This document shows positions 1-11,099 of a stretch of 64,000 nucleotides of DNA, in pieces. The DNA is taken from assembly GCF_035046485.1 (NCBI RefSeq), contig NC_085137.1:1651977-1715976 (forward strand), written 5' to 3'. Origin of the DNA: Aedes albopictus (lineage: Eukaryota > Arthropoda > Insecta > Diptera > Culicidae). The position numbers were made by a program, and so were the translations under genes. The notes beneath the pieces were generated by a model. The model did no database searches. It was given only the letters and a program-made list of their open reading frames with translations, and was not told the DNA's origin. Within the stretch, counting starts at the first letter, position 1. Every line of letters begins with the position of its first letter.

Positions 1-317
1 ACCTCAGCTGATTTCCAGGATTTTTTTTATGGTAATTCTAAAAGATAATCGTTGTAGCAGCCGCATCATTGACTGAGTTGAAGAATATTTGCTATACATA
101 TACTGTTATTTATGATGCCCTAAATGTATCAAACTTGAAGTATATGAAATCAACTCATTCTGTCAACATTGCTCGTGGAGACTACGTCTCATTTGCTGAC
201 AATTGACCGAATGCCTGGTGTAACAATTTAGTCAAAGGTACCCTATTTACTGTCCGTAACTTCCACTCATTCTTCATTTAATCAACAAACCTAACCTTGA
301 AATGTTTGACAATTTTC
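1..317. other. AT-rich stretch, nothing recognised
   Basis: No open frame of note, repeat or RNA gene is visible. The sequence is unique within the window and runs up to a short hairpin. Confidence 0.5.
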
Positions 318-386
318 AGGTCATTTGGCAGATCTAACATAAGCGAGTCTTTATCCTTCATATGTGCGAGATCTGCCAAATGACCT
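318..386. repeat. Short hairpin with 18-bp perfect arms
   Basis: The left arm (318-335, AGGTCATTTGGCAGATCT) is the exact reverse complement of the right arm (369-386), with a 33-base loop. No clear target duplication flanks it. It could be a very short palindromic MITE remnant or a chance structure. Eighteen perfect base pairs make chance unlikely. No second copy was seen in the window. Confidence 0.6.
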
Positions 387-988
387 AACAAATTACAAAC
401 ATTAAGGAGGTTATGTTCCGTGGTGTAAAGAAAAATTTAGGGTTTTTCGATAGCATATTATCGAAGTCGGCTAATAACAAGACAGATAGCTCCCAGTCTA
501 TCACAGGCGACAAGGTTGGAACGCCCTCATCGATTCACAGGTACATTGAAACATGTCTACACTCAGTACAAGCAAATACGTTATACTTATGACACACTTG
601 TGATACAGGAATCACGGTACAATTGCGCTTGATATGAATGCCATACTGATAATTCTCTCCATTCAAAACAGTCTTGTTAGAATTTTCATGACACTGCGTA
701 CCGTTGTACGTTTATCACACGCGTATCACATGTCTGTCCGGGGTATTACAAGAAAGCTGTAGGATCTCACGTTCATTGATGATGATGTTCGCAGAAGTCG
801 TTCATGGCGCTAGTGTGCTTAAAGCTCCCAGAGTATATGGAGCAAAAGGGTAGATGTCTGTCTTGTTATTAGCATTGGCGTATCTAGGATTTTTTCCTAA
901 GGGGTGCCTGGGGGGTGCCAGTTTCAGTGGGTTCCAGGTTGTTTTGCTTTTTTTTTTTTGTAAAAAGAAATACCGATCCACCCTCAAC
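387..988. other. Unique stretch without a recognised gene
   Basis: It contains a poly-T run near 948-959 and no credible coding frame. The 61-codon minus-strand frame at 802-987 has no recognisable domain. Confidence 0.45.
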
Positions 989-1336
989 TTCTTAGCACAG
1001 AGAACAGACGTTTAAGCTCGAACAAAAATACGTCGAAATCGTGTGTAAGGGATTTAGGTGTACCTCAACGCCACCAACGGAGACTGCCCCACTTATAAAG
1101 TCGATTTGACCCCACGATGGCAGTGTTCATAGTTAAAATACACTAGCCCACAGCGACACGAGCGCCAAACGGTCAAAAACGGCGAGCACTGGAAACAAAT
1201 ATGACAACACAACAATGCAAGTGATGGGACGCTAGCGCCGCGCAACGGGAGCATAACCACATACTTTGAAATGACCGTTACAAAGTTTTACACAAGGTAG
1301 AAAGCGAAGATAGACGTCTGTTCTCTGTGTTCTTAG
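989..1336. mobile_element. Terminal-inverted-repeat element (MITE), 334 bp
   Basis: The ends form a 16-bp perfect inverted repeat: CACAGAGAACAGACGT from 996 and its reverse complement ending at 1329. The element is flanked on both sides by TTCTTAG (989-995 and 1330-1336), a 7-bp perfect target duplication, or 8 bp with one mismatch. There is no transposase frame, so it is non-autonomous. A duplication of 7-8 bp suggests hAT-like or P-like mobilisation; that class assignment is inference. Confidence 0.8.
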
Positions 1337-1919
1337 TATAATGAAAATTTAAACGCGTTATATTTCAAAGAACGGTTTTTTTATCCGAACCGTTGTACAT
1401 ACAGACTTAACACTCTCCCCGCCATGCGAGGTTTGAGAACTTGATAACTTGATTACGTATAATAAATGGAATTTGTATTTTCAGTTTGAACTTTACAATC
1501 ATCACAACCCCTTTATTTTGCGGATTGAATACATTGATTAAGAATACATTTTTAGAGCAATTATCAGAAGTGTATAAATCTCGGGAACCATGAAATATCT
1601 ACAAATTTGCGTGTAGCTTGTATTCATCGTGACATCCTCTTTGTTTTATTGCATGACAACAACCCTTATAAAATAGTTTTCAAAAACAATTGTAAGAGTT
1701 TTTTTTTCTCCCCTGTTGTGGAAATTAAGCCACTGCGTCCAAAAAGCTGAACTTTTGGGGCATTGTAAGAGTTATAAATACTTTAAATTGCAAAATCAGG
1801 ATACATATTTGCATTTTTGGTTTGACCACAACCTTAATAGCGAACTTCGATTTTTCTCTTCGGGACTCTGATTCTATGCTATAATATAATATGGGTTTTC
1901 GGCAAAACATTGTTTCGGT
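1337..1919. other. AT-rich stretch, nothing recognised
   Basis: No coding frame with a recognisable domain. The minus-strand frame at 1725-1910 is short and AT-rich. Confidence 0.45.
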
Positions 1920-2790
1920 AATTCCTCAGGGAATATTCCCGGCAATTTATAAGGAAATTATTTTGCATTTTTTTTTTAATTAAGACTATTTTAATTTCTC
2001 AGAAATTCTTTTGAATTTGGCAAATTTCTTCGAATTTATTTGGTAATATGGCTGGAATTTGATACTAAACACCTTTTACGCATTCTTTGAAAATTTCATC
2101 GGAAATTACTTTGGCAATTCCACTAGGAGTTTATTTGGCTTTTTTTATTTCATTGGCAAATTTATTGAAATGTTCTCTCGGGAGTTCCTTCGCCAATTTT
2201 TTAGTAGTCTTTCAAGCGATGTTTTGTTGATGTCAGCAATTCTATTGATATTTGCTTTTTAAAATTCTCCAATTTCTCTTCAGGCAATTCATTTGAGTAT
2301 TCTTTTAGTGAAGCCTTTGGTGATTCATTCGACATTAACTCTGGGAACTTCCTCACATTTTTTTGGAAATCTCTTCAGCAAGTCATTCTATTTGTTTTTC
2401 GGATTTTCGTCGTTTTTTTGGACTTCCATTACCTATGCTATTAGCTATTTCTTCACCAATTCCTTCAAAAACTTCTTCGGAAGTTTTTTTTTATAACTAG
2501 CTTCTATAATTTAAAAAACAATTCTTTAGACAATTTCTTCTAGATTTCTTCAGTAACAATGTAAGGAATTCCTGCAGCAGATGATTTCGGAACACCTTCG
2601 GCAATTCCGATGTTGCTTGCATTGAATATTTATTTGGAAATTTATCAGCGAATCCTTTCGAAATCATGGAAACTTCTATTATTACTTTAGGTATTTCTTC
2701 GGTAATTCCGTTGGAAATGGATTCGGAAATTTTCTAAGAGATATCCTTCGGGAATTTCTTTGAAAAAATCTCTGGCGGTTCTTTAAATGG
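1920..2790. repeat. AATTCC-type degenerate repeat block (pyrimidine-rich + strand)
   Basis: Dozens of variants of GGAATTTCTT, GGCAATTCC and TTCGGAAATTC occur in loose tandem. The + strand is T-rich. Short phenylalanine/serine-rich frames here (2059-2262, 2293-2496) are products of the repeat and not genes. Similar blocks recur about ten more times in the window. Confidence 0.75.
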
Positions 2791-3400
2791 GCGCTGGGTA
2801 CCCGGGCACCCTGTCGGCCACATAAGGGTTGAATGTTGAGATAATTTCATATTCTGTATCTACACGCCAAACCGTGCCGAAGTCCTAATTTTCATGAATG
2901 TGGATGCCCGTGGGAATCTATTAAAAAAAAATCAAAACCAAATTTCAAATCGTATCTTTTGAATGTTGTATCGCTTACATCCATAAATGCACCGCCAAGT
3001 AAACGATCAGGGAACCCCTGCTCTTAAACCGCTGAATGAAGAATGAACTTCCTCTCCGGATTGCTGCGATTCTCCCGGCAAAAGCGACGAAAGCGCGTTT
3101 TTGAAAAACGTGTACGCGCAGAAATTAGGACCGATCCGTTGGAATCGGGGGTGGATTAGGCTTCCAGGAACCCCGAATTCTATCGCCGCCGCCGCCGCGG
3201 CAGTGATACGTGATCTGGTTTTAATTGGAAAGATCTTTGTCACGATTGCGGCTTTTTCACTTATGTCAGCCACGTCGCCGTCCACCTTAAATTCAATCAA
3301 GCTGAGTATACCTAGTATAGTAGGCGGTGACGGTGGCGGTGGCAGCCGCCGCAGCGCGGTTTAATGGAGGCGTCAAACGGGCGCGGGCGGATTGTGCAAT
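2791..3400. other. GC-richer unique stretch with a GCC run
   Basis: A short (GCC)n run lies at about 3184-3199 and gives poly-alanine in overlapping frames on both strands (3101-3364 + and 3007-3300 -). Neither frame shows a recognisable domain, and two opposed frames over the same trinucleotide run argue against coding. It may be regulatory, but nothing proves that. Confidence 0.35.
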
Positions 3401-6400
3401 GGTAAAATCGATATATAATTGCTCCCGATGCGATGTATGCCAGCGTGTCTCGTACAGTGGATTTTTATACGTGGAGATGGAGACCTAGTGGCCACAGAAC
3501 AGATGTGTATCTTCGAACAAATTTGAAGTTTCGAGGTGGAAGTCATGAAATTGTCACTTGGAGAACTAGATTGGAATGAATTACCATGAGAAAATAAAAA
3601 ATCATCAAAGCGTGCTACGTCGTCTCCCTATGCTCGCTGTAGGAAAAAGCTTGACTTCCACCACCAGGTTCGCTAGTGTTGAGCTATCAAACGAGCAGTG
3701 CTTTTCGTGACGAAGATTCACCCCCGTGTAGTGGCGGCGATATAGGTCAGGCGACAATTTGTTTATCCTGTTAATTTCAGGTCGTGGAGCCGTGGAGGCT
3801 CAAGACCCCCCTAATCGGTGTCCGAGGGAAATGCATGCGGTTGAACTAAAAAGCGGGCTTTGTGATGGAGGCCGGTATACGCTGGGATAGAAAACGGGTT
3901 AAACAAATGAAAATAGGGACAAGGAGGCTATGATTTATGAATTGCATTATGTCGTGCTTTGTATGCGCGGTAGCAGATGCATACGGAACGAACGTCGTTT
4001 TTGACCTCTCATGGTTTTATAATTTACCTCAAAAAACGGGAACACATTGAATGTGAGTTCATCGCATCGTAGTGGGCAGTTTGACGTTCGCTGCAGTGGG
4101 CACAGCATTTCGAACCATTCGTTGCCTACTATGTTCGAATGTTCGAATGATGAACGTTTCTTGGAAATGAGGTAATGGAACGGAAGGAAGCGACACTTTT
4201 GCAACAGTATGCTGGCTTCGTAGCGGTGATAAAAATCAATTTGAGAAAAGCCATGTTGCACATCTTGCCGGTGCACGCTGCAGGCTGTAACCACCTACCA
4301 ATAAGCGCAGCGGAACAAGAAGAAGGTGGAGGTCAATCGATCCGGCTGACTAGCTCCACCGCTATAAGGGCTGATGATGTTATACGATGTTGCTCCGTTG
4401 TTCGTTGTTGATATACGATTTTTCCCTGCACCGAGCAGAACTGTGACTTGCATCGCAGTGCCACCCATTTGAGCACGTACCGTAGAGGCTAAGGTCAGAG
4501 AAATGACGCAATCTTCATCTTTAAGTGGATAGGTGGATGCATGATCCGAGTAGGCTCTTGTGCGCCGGAGAGTTCTTCGCTCCGGGAAAGCAGTTGACTT
4601 GTAATTAAGTTATGGCTTGCTTGGATGGTTGTACTTGTAGGCGGCATGAAACTCCCAGGCCATCCAACTATAAGAATTATAAAACAGAAGACGATGAAGA
4701 ACTGTAGGGCGATGGAGATTGGCAAAAACGCATGACGACGTGGTCAACGGAGCGTGCTTCCTTTAGCTTGTCGTTAATCAGCAGGGTTTGTGCACGCTAA
4801 ACACATTCTTTTCTTCAGGGGTCCATCCGAGCAGGCGGTGGGTGCCCCCTTAACTCATTCGTTAGTTGCCTTTCATTTATTTATTATTTCCAGCGTTTTT
4901 TCTGCTTTTCTTTGTACTCAGGTTCCGGAGTGTCCAGACGCAAACGACACGCTAGATTCTTCCAGAGTATTCAGCTAGTTGTTCATATTACAACTCTTCA
5001 AGCAAAACATTGCTGTCGGCCGGCCTGGATACTGAATGGCAAACTATTTCGCTTGATTACTGTTTTCCATTGTGCACACACAGGAGGCAGACCTGTCTGT
5101 TGTTGGGCATCAAAGCATGTGGGAAGACGACGCAACCTGAGTAACGCTTTAGGTACGTGGAACGCGAATCAAGTCTTGGAAGTGCAGCGGACCGTGACAT
5201 ACTGCGATCAGGTACAGGTACAGAACTTTGGCGAAATAGAATAGGGATTAAGGTGTTCAATTATCACTGAAGCATACGATGAAATACGCAACAAAGCAGG
5301 CGAATCGAACAATGATCTGTACACTGTTGCCTAAGGCCCAAATTCGTGATCGAAATTATTTTGCACCCGAACACTCGTTTCATAAGCGGACCCTACACGA
5401 GCGTCAATGATTCATCAGTATTAGTACTTCTCTTTTTAAAAATACTTAAGAAAAATCATGAGTTTGGCGCTATTGAACATCATGACAGGACATTAGGTTT
5501 ACCGATGTTTATCGCGAAGGAAAAAATGGAAACAAAACAAAATACATAAACGAAAAATGGTGAGCTCGTTTCATTCTCTTTATCAAGTAGCAGTTTAAAA
5601 GTAACCAAATATGACAGCAAAAATGTAGAATATTGTTGAAAGTGACAAACTTTTCTGAAAACCATATATGTGAAGAAACAGTCTTCATAAGACACATCAC
5701 TTTTCGATGGACACCATCAATCAAAGTAAGTTCAATATCACTGGCCGTTTAATTGTCAGGCGTCATGCCATACCCCATGACAATTTGACCTACTCAAAAC
5801 GTCACGAATCGGATTACTGTGCTGATGCCAGCAATGTTGGCAATACATCAGCAGCAGAGCCGTAGTAGGCTTTGACCAAGATGATCCACTTCATTGGGCC
5901 ACGCCGATTCGATTGTTATTATCTTAACCAGCCTACTGCGTCGCGGTCGTGTTTTCCCATCCCAATCGAGAGCAATAGTATCGTTTCGTTCGTTTGCGCG
6001 TTTTACATAACCCGGTACCGTATGGGTTTCGGAAAAAAAAAGTATAAACGTTGGCTTAATTACTGGCTAATGAATGAAAATGAGTGCGTACGCGTCGCAT
6101 ATACAGGCCGACGTACTCTGTGTATGCGGAGAGTATAATGGCTGGGGATGGCGATGATGATAGTATAGTAAATGCATGTGGATTGTGTATATCAACAACA
6201 ACGAGGCTCACACGCCTCGTCTTAATAAACAATAATGGATCGATGAGCTAAATAGTGTCTGCACGGTGGTGTGGTGTTGAAAGAGTGCCAACCAGACGTG
6301 AAACTTTCTATGTGCAACGTGCCTTACCAGCTAGCTTCCCCTGGCTGGCTTGTTTGTACTGGGGTGGCGGCTGTCGAGAAGTGAAAAAACAACAGTACAT

Positions 6401-7784
6401 CAAACAATTAAAATTACTGTTTTTTACTGTTTCACTTGTTGTAATTTGTTGTGGGATCTTTCCCTCCATGTGCTAAATGCACCTATTGTGGCTGGATTCC
6501 TGTAATTGACACCACACCGACAGAGATGTGATCCGTCACATGCTGTGAGATATTGAATTTGGCGAGAATTTGAAAAGTATCGTAATTTTATGACGCAGTA
6601 GGCCAGTGTTCACTTTCAATCGATGTAGAATCATTAACAGAGGAAGAGAAAGATGTGCAAAGCAAAGAAATTGCATCGAAGTATGCATTGTTACGCGATA
6701 TTTTGCATTTTCAAAACACTTCCTCTTCAACGAACGATCGTTTGCCAATTGGTAATGGTACAATACAGCAATTACCGTTTCATAACATAAAAACAAGACT
6801 ACAAGTGGTACCACCAGCGTTCCTTGAATTAGTCATACTTAAACAACCATTACTGAAACAAAAACTCATTTACGTTCGGGCTACCTTGAAATGAATCCCT
6901 AAGTAGCAAAAACATGCCACCGAATCGGCTTTCAAACTATACGGAGCGGTGCAATGGCATTCTTCGCTTCGATAGTTGTACATAGTTGTACTTGTAAAAT
7001 AAAACAGCCACTTGAACTTTCGCGAGGTCGGGCCGTCGGTGTCAATCAAACAAAATTGTACGTTCGTGCTGGTACCCTAATTCAAGATCTAATTTAACTG
7101 ACATTGACACTATACCTGGTATGTACCCTAAAGCCAATGCTCACTTGATTTACCACTTAACAGTCTCATCCTAGTAGCCATGAACAATGTCTAGTGCCAA
7201 ACACGGAAGAATGTCTAATCACGCTGGATTTATACAAAGTTTGCATGCATTCCAAACAACAATCTATCAGTTAAATTGCTTTATCCGATTTTTTTTTGTC
7301 AAGGTGTGCTTTGATTGTTTCGAGCACACTTTCACGCTTGAGAGCACAGTCGTCGTCGCGTCTTCCCAGGCAGCGCGGCGTCGCCTTCCTTGATCGCTGA
7401 AGTTTTATGGGCGAACAAACGATGAGGCGAACACGCATCCCAAATTTGTACCACTCCGATGTTGGTCGCATTTTTTTTCCAACGGAGTTTCTATAAATAC
7501 TGCGGTTGTTGATTTGCGCTCTAGATTTGTGACCGCACCGGTAGACTCGAAGAACCTTCACATATATGTAAGCGAACCAGCTGTGTTTACCCACGGAAAC
7601 CGATAAGTCAAACACATCTAGCGGTATAGAGCATAATGTGTGGATAAACAAAAAAATGTGGATCTGTTGCGGGAAAGCCACGGAAAAAGAACCGTCATCA
7701 GCACGCCAGGAATAGAATAGCGAGATATCAGCTATTTTTACCCTGGCGACGCGCGACATTTACCCACGGTGTGTCTGGTAGAAC
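3401..7784. other. Unique sequence, no recognised gene
   Basis: Base composition is mixed. The scattered frames of 60-160 codons have no domain, signal peptide or codon pattern I can recognise. A small hairpin with 7-bp arms sits near 6211-6230 (ACGAGGC / GCCTCGT). The minus-strand frame at 7271-7759 (162 codons) resembles nothing known to me and I do not call it a gene. Confidence 0.4.
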
Positions 7785-8096
7785 AAATTTATTACAAAAA
7801 AATGGGCATCGCTAATTTTTACGCTACGTGAAAGTTGACGCTACCAGCTTTCATTCAAGCCCAACATCGAAATATTCCATCGGGGGAACTTTTTCATACA
7901 AAAATTGGGTATGTTTGTTAAGTAGAAATAGGGATTAATTTGGAACCGCGCATTTTGTATGGGGAAAAAGAGTATTCTGAAAAAGTTGTTCGGGATCCCT
8001 CGGTGGATTTTTTTGAGGGACCCTGCAAATGAAAGCTGAAAGCCTCTATTTTTGAATAGCGAAAAATTTGACGATGCCTATTTTTTTGTTATAAAC
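7785..8096. mobile_element. Inverted-repeat (foldback) MITE, about 310 bp
   Basis: The left end ACAAAAAAATGGGCATCG (from about 7793) and the right end near 8073-8092 form an imperfect inverted repeat of roughly 35 bp that continues inward to GCTAATTTTTACGCT. A second internal inverted pair (CAGCTTTCATT near 7848 and AATGAAAGCTG near 8028) extends the fold. There is no coding capacity. Exact ends and the target duplication are uncertain; TTTAT/ATAAA flanks are suggestive only. Confidence 0.6.
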
Positions 8097-9180
8097 TTTT
8101 CCCATACACACGCCGTGTACCGCGTGTCATTTTCGTCAACTTGCACGTGTTGCTTCACTTGCGGCCGTGGGACATTATTGTTTATGACACGCGAGACCAC
8201 GACGACGGAATCGCGCTCCCAATTTCGAGGGAAATGAAATCATGATCATAGCAGGCGGATTTTATTGATGGGGCACTACTCATGTGCAGCTGCTTAATTA
8301 ACTGTAAACATGTGCGGATGTGACACACTGGAAAGTTCCTCCATGGCAATTTGGGTGCCTCTCTTGTCTCTGAGATATAGGTTGATGACCAGCCCCTCCA
8401 CCCGAGAGTACGCACAAACATTAAAATATTAAATAGTGGGTAAAATATTTCAGAGATAATTTCCTTCCGGTCGCTCTGAACACGCGAAAGCATAATCGCG
8501 CGAGTCGCATGCTGCGCACCACTCCACCCATATCCATCAGCATAAATACTATCACCGTAGTGTTGTCGCGAACGCATCGTCATCATCATTTTCGGCGGCG
8601 TAGTAGGCTGTCGGTCTCGGTCGGTATGCATAAAGTGTGAAATATGAAACTTACATCCGCACGCAAGCAATCGTTACTAGGGGCAACCAACAACGGATGA
8701 GTACCAGTACCATCGCGCTGTTTGGAGCGATTTGTGTCATCGCGTCGGACATTATTTTCAAATTTCAAAACAAATTCAGAACAGACAAATTGGTTTTTAA
8801 ATGGAGGTGAGGTCTTTTAAAAATGTTTCTTTACCGTTTTTTATAGGTTAACGGATTCTGACATTTTCGGTGCTTATAATTTTCGAGAATAGAGGTTTTC
8901 ACTGGAACGACTTCGGTAAGTTAGAATGAACCTTAAAGAATTAGGTTCTTCAACAAGGGGTTGATAGACTCCTTTGATGGTTTGAGAACTAACCCCAACT
9001 GGTCGCAGTGACTTATATACCGTATTACCCCGCTTATTCGACAATGATTGCTGTCGAATTACCGGGATAATCTTCTAATTCGACAAACTGGTAATTCTAC
9101 ACCACACATTGATCATTGAAATTTGGCAGCTCTATTTGTTCGCGTTTACAGTGTAGATTGCATTTGAACACTTCGAACTA
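8097..9180. other. Unique sequence, no recognised gene
   Basis: The long minus-strand frame (8182-8670) lacks any recognisable domain. A small perfect hairpin lies at 9036-9059 (ATTCGACA / TGTCGAAT, 8-bp arms), followed by another ATTCGACA copy about 20 bases on. This may be a relic of a repeat. Confidence 0.4.
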
Positions 9181-9187
9181 ACGGGGT

Positions 9188-10140
9188 TTGAATGAAAAAG
9201 TATATAAGCTCTCAGGTGAGCTTCACGATTGTTTCAGAGGGGTAGCAGAGACGTTTCAAAGCGTTTCAGGTCGTTTGAGAAGTGTTCTAGGAGGCTTCGG
9301 AGATTCTCAGGCTAGTTTAACAGAGGTGTCATGGGGGTTTCAGGAGCATCTCAAAGCGTTTCAAGGCGTTTCAGGAGATTTCTGAGGGGTTTCAGAGAGA
9401 TTCTAGAGGCTGAGACTGACAGCCTCAGATGAGTTTCACAAGATTTCATGGGGGGTTTCAGAGGCATTTCAAAGCATTTCAAGACGTTTTATTCGTTTCA
9501 GGGCGTTTCTGATGCGTTTTGGACAGTGAATCAAAATTCAACCATCGCGAAACAATAATGACAATGTCGCAACCTGTATTTGTTGCGACAAACAAACCCA
9601 TGATTATTCACGAGTTGAAAAGTACGCAACAAATTCAGCTTCCGTTTTGTCTGCAACAAAAAATTTCGAGATCATGTCATTATCTGTTACCAGTAGGGAT
9701 AAAGAGTAATCGTCGCACCTTCGTTGTTGCTTGTTTTGGCCTCTTTTGTCTGACAATTCTCTTCACTGGTTTTGGAGGACTTCTGACACTTTCGAGTGAG
9801 TTTCATGGGTGATTTCATATCATTTCAATGCGTTTCAATACGTTTCAGGGCGTTTGAGGTGGTTTCAGAGCGGTTTAGGGGGTTCCAGAAGCGCTCTGGT
9901 GATTTTCACGATCTTTTCATGGGAGTTTCAGAGGTATTTTAAAACATTCTAAGGTGATTCAATATGTTTCAAAATATTTCAGGGAGTTTAAAGGTTTCAC
10001 GGAGATTTCATGGAAGTTTAAGAGGCATTTCAATGCGTTTCAGGGCGTTCCATTAGGTTTCCGGTGGGTTTAATGGGGCTTCAAAAGATCTCAAGTGAGG
10101 GTTCCAGAGGCGTTTCAAAGCGTTTCAAGGTTACTTGAGA
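9188..10140. repeat. GTTTCA-based degenerate tandem repeat
   Basis: Variants of GGCGTTTCA, GGGTTTCAGAGG and CATTTCAAAGCG follow one another for almost 1 kb on the + strand, giving a short-period minisatellite distinct from the AATTCC blocks. A hAT-type MITE interrupts it at 9524-9768. The frame at 9188-9385 is a by-product. Confidence 0.8.
9516..9776. mobile_element. hAT-like MITE, CAGTGAA family, copy 1
   Basis: The element (9524-9768, 245 bp) starts CAGTGAATC and ends TTCACTG. It is flanked by a perfect 8-bp duplication GTTTTGGA (9516-9523, 9769-9776). The family recurs at 33720-34796 with a different 8-bp duplication, and in degraded form at 18.9-19.2 kb. This copy lacks an internal segment present in the other two, so it looks like an internal deletion derivative. 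Eight-bp duplications are typical of the hAT superfamily. Confidence 0.88.
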
Positions 10141-10190
10141 CTGTGTGAGAACCATAGTCGTAAAGCTTTTAGAAATAATCAAATATGATA

Positions 10191-10600
10191 GTAGATCCGA
10201 TGACCTCAAGAAAGTTCACGCAGACCTCAAACAGACAATGAACTCTCCTCTTGACAGCAGATAGTTTCATAAGACTGAATAAGCTTAAATTTCATTCATA
10301 ATTTTCCAATAATTAACTGATTACGTTAGTAGATCAGATGGCCCAATTTCCATGGAATTCTCGGATACTCCTATACAATCATAAAACCATCCACTTGTTT
10401 GAACATAGATGCCTGGGGCTATGTGAGTATGAACTTTATTCATATTTTTTGAAGATACAAATAAAAGCTCTCGTAGATTCGATGACCTTTAATCAAGGGA
10501 GTCCAAGAGTTCCTTAAAGAATCATTGAACTCACCACTTGATAGATCATAGCTACCTGAGGCTGTGTGACTATGCCCCTCAGTCACAAGACTTTCTCCCA
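10191..10600 (+). repeat. Tandem repeat of about 140 bp, three diverged units
   Basis: Units begin with GTAGATCCGATGACC-like sequence at 10191, 10329 and 10473, so the spacings are 138 and 144 bp. Each also carries a GGCTATGTGAGTATG-like motif (near 10147, 10419 and 10561) and a CACTTGAT/CTCTTGAC motif. The units are well diverged and non-coding. Confidence 0.65.
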
Positions 10601-11055
10601 TGATATTTCTCTAAGATTGGCTTCCAAGATTCCTACTGAATGTTTTTCCATAATTCCTTCACAACTACGAGGTTTATCCAAGAGTTTCTCCCTGTAACTC
10701 GCCCTGAGATTTAGTAAGTCAGCGCGAAAAGTAAACAGTGGTGTGTGCGGAAGATTCAGAAATTCGCTTGCATTTCAACAGTGAGCAACCAGTTGCGTTT
10801 GCATTTTGTCAACTGCCCTCATTTCGAGTTTGTGTTCGGAGGTAAAAGCAAATTTTTCGGAATTGCGCTGAATTTCAATAAATCTATAGATTTTTTTTCG
10901 GTTTATGCTTTGTCCGACGACTGGAGACTACCAGCGAGTGGTGTGAACTAGTGAACGTTCGATACCAAAGACAAAAATACCAGCTGAATAGGAATATCCA
11001 GTGAGTTCGTTCCTTGTTGTTTTTTTTTTATTTTTGAACATGACATACACAGATA
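10601..11055. other. Unclassified sequence, possibly an old retroelement 5' region
   Basis: The frame at 10745-10951 shows no domain. I see no second copy in the window. Retroelement origin is only a guess. Confidence 0.3.
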
Positions 11056-11061
11056 GTTGCG

Positions 11062-11080
11062 TTCGGTAATTTTTACCGAA
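11062..11080. repeat. Small palindrome TTCGGTAA/TTACCGAA
   Basis: Perfect 8-bp arms with a 3-base loop, followed at 11098 by another GTTCGGTAA. It may mark one end of an inverted-repeat element whose partner is not visible. Confidence 0.45.
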
Positions 11081-11099
11081 ATCTCAACTGCTGAGCGTT

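Noticed and set aside
8182..8670. Possible endogenous viral fragment in long minus-strand frames (here and at 61297-61809)
   Set aside because: No viral polymerase, nucleoprotein or glycoprotein motif is recognisable in any frame checked.
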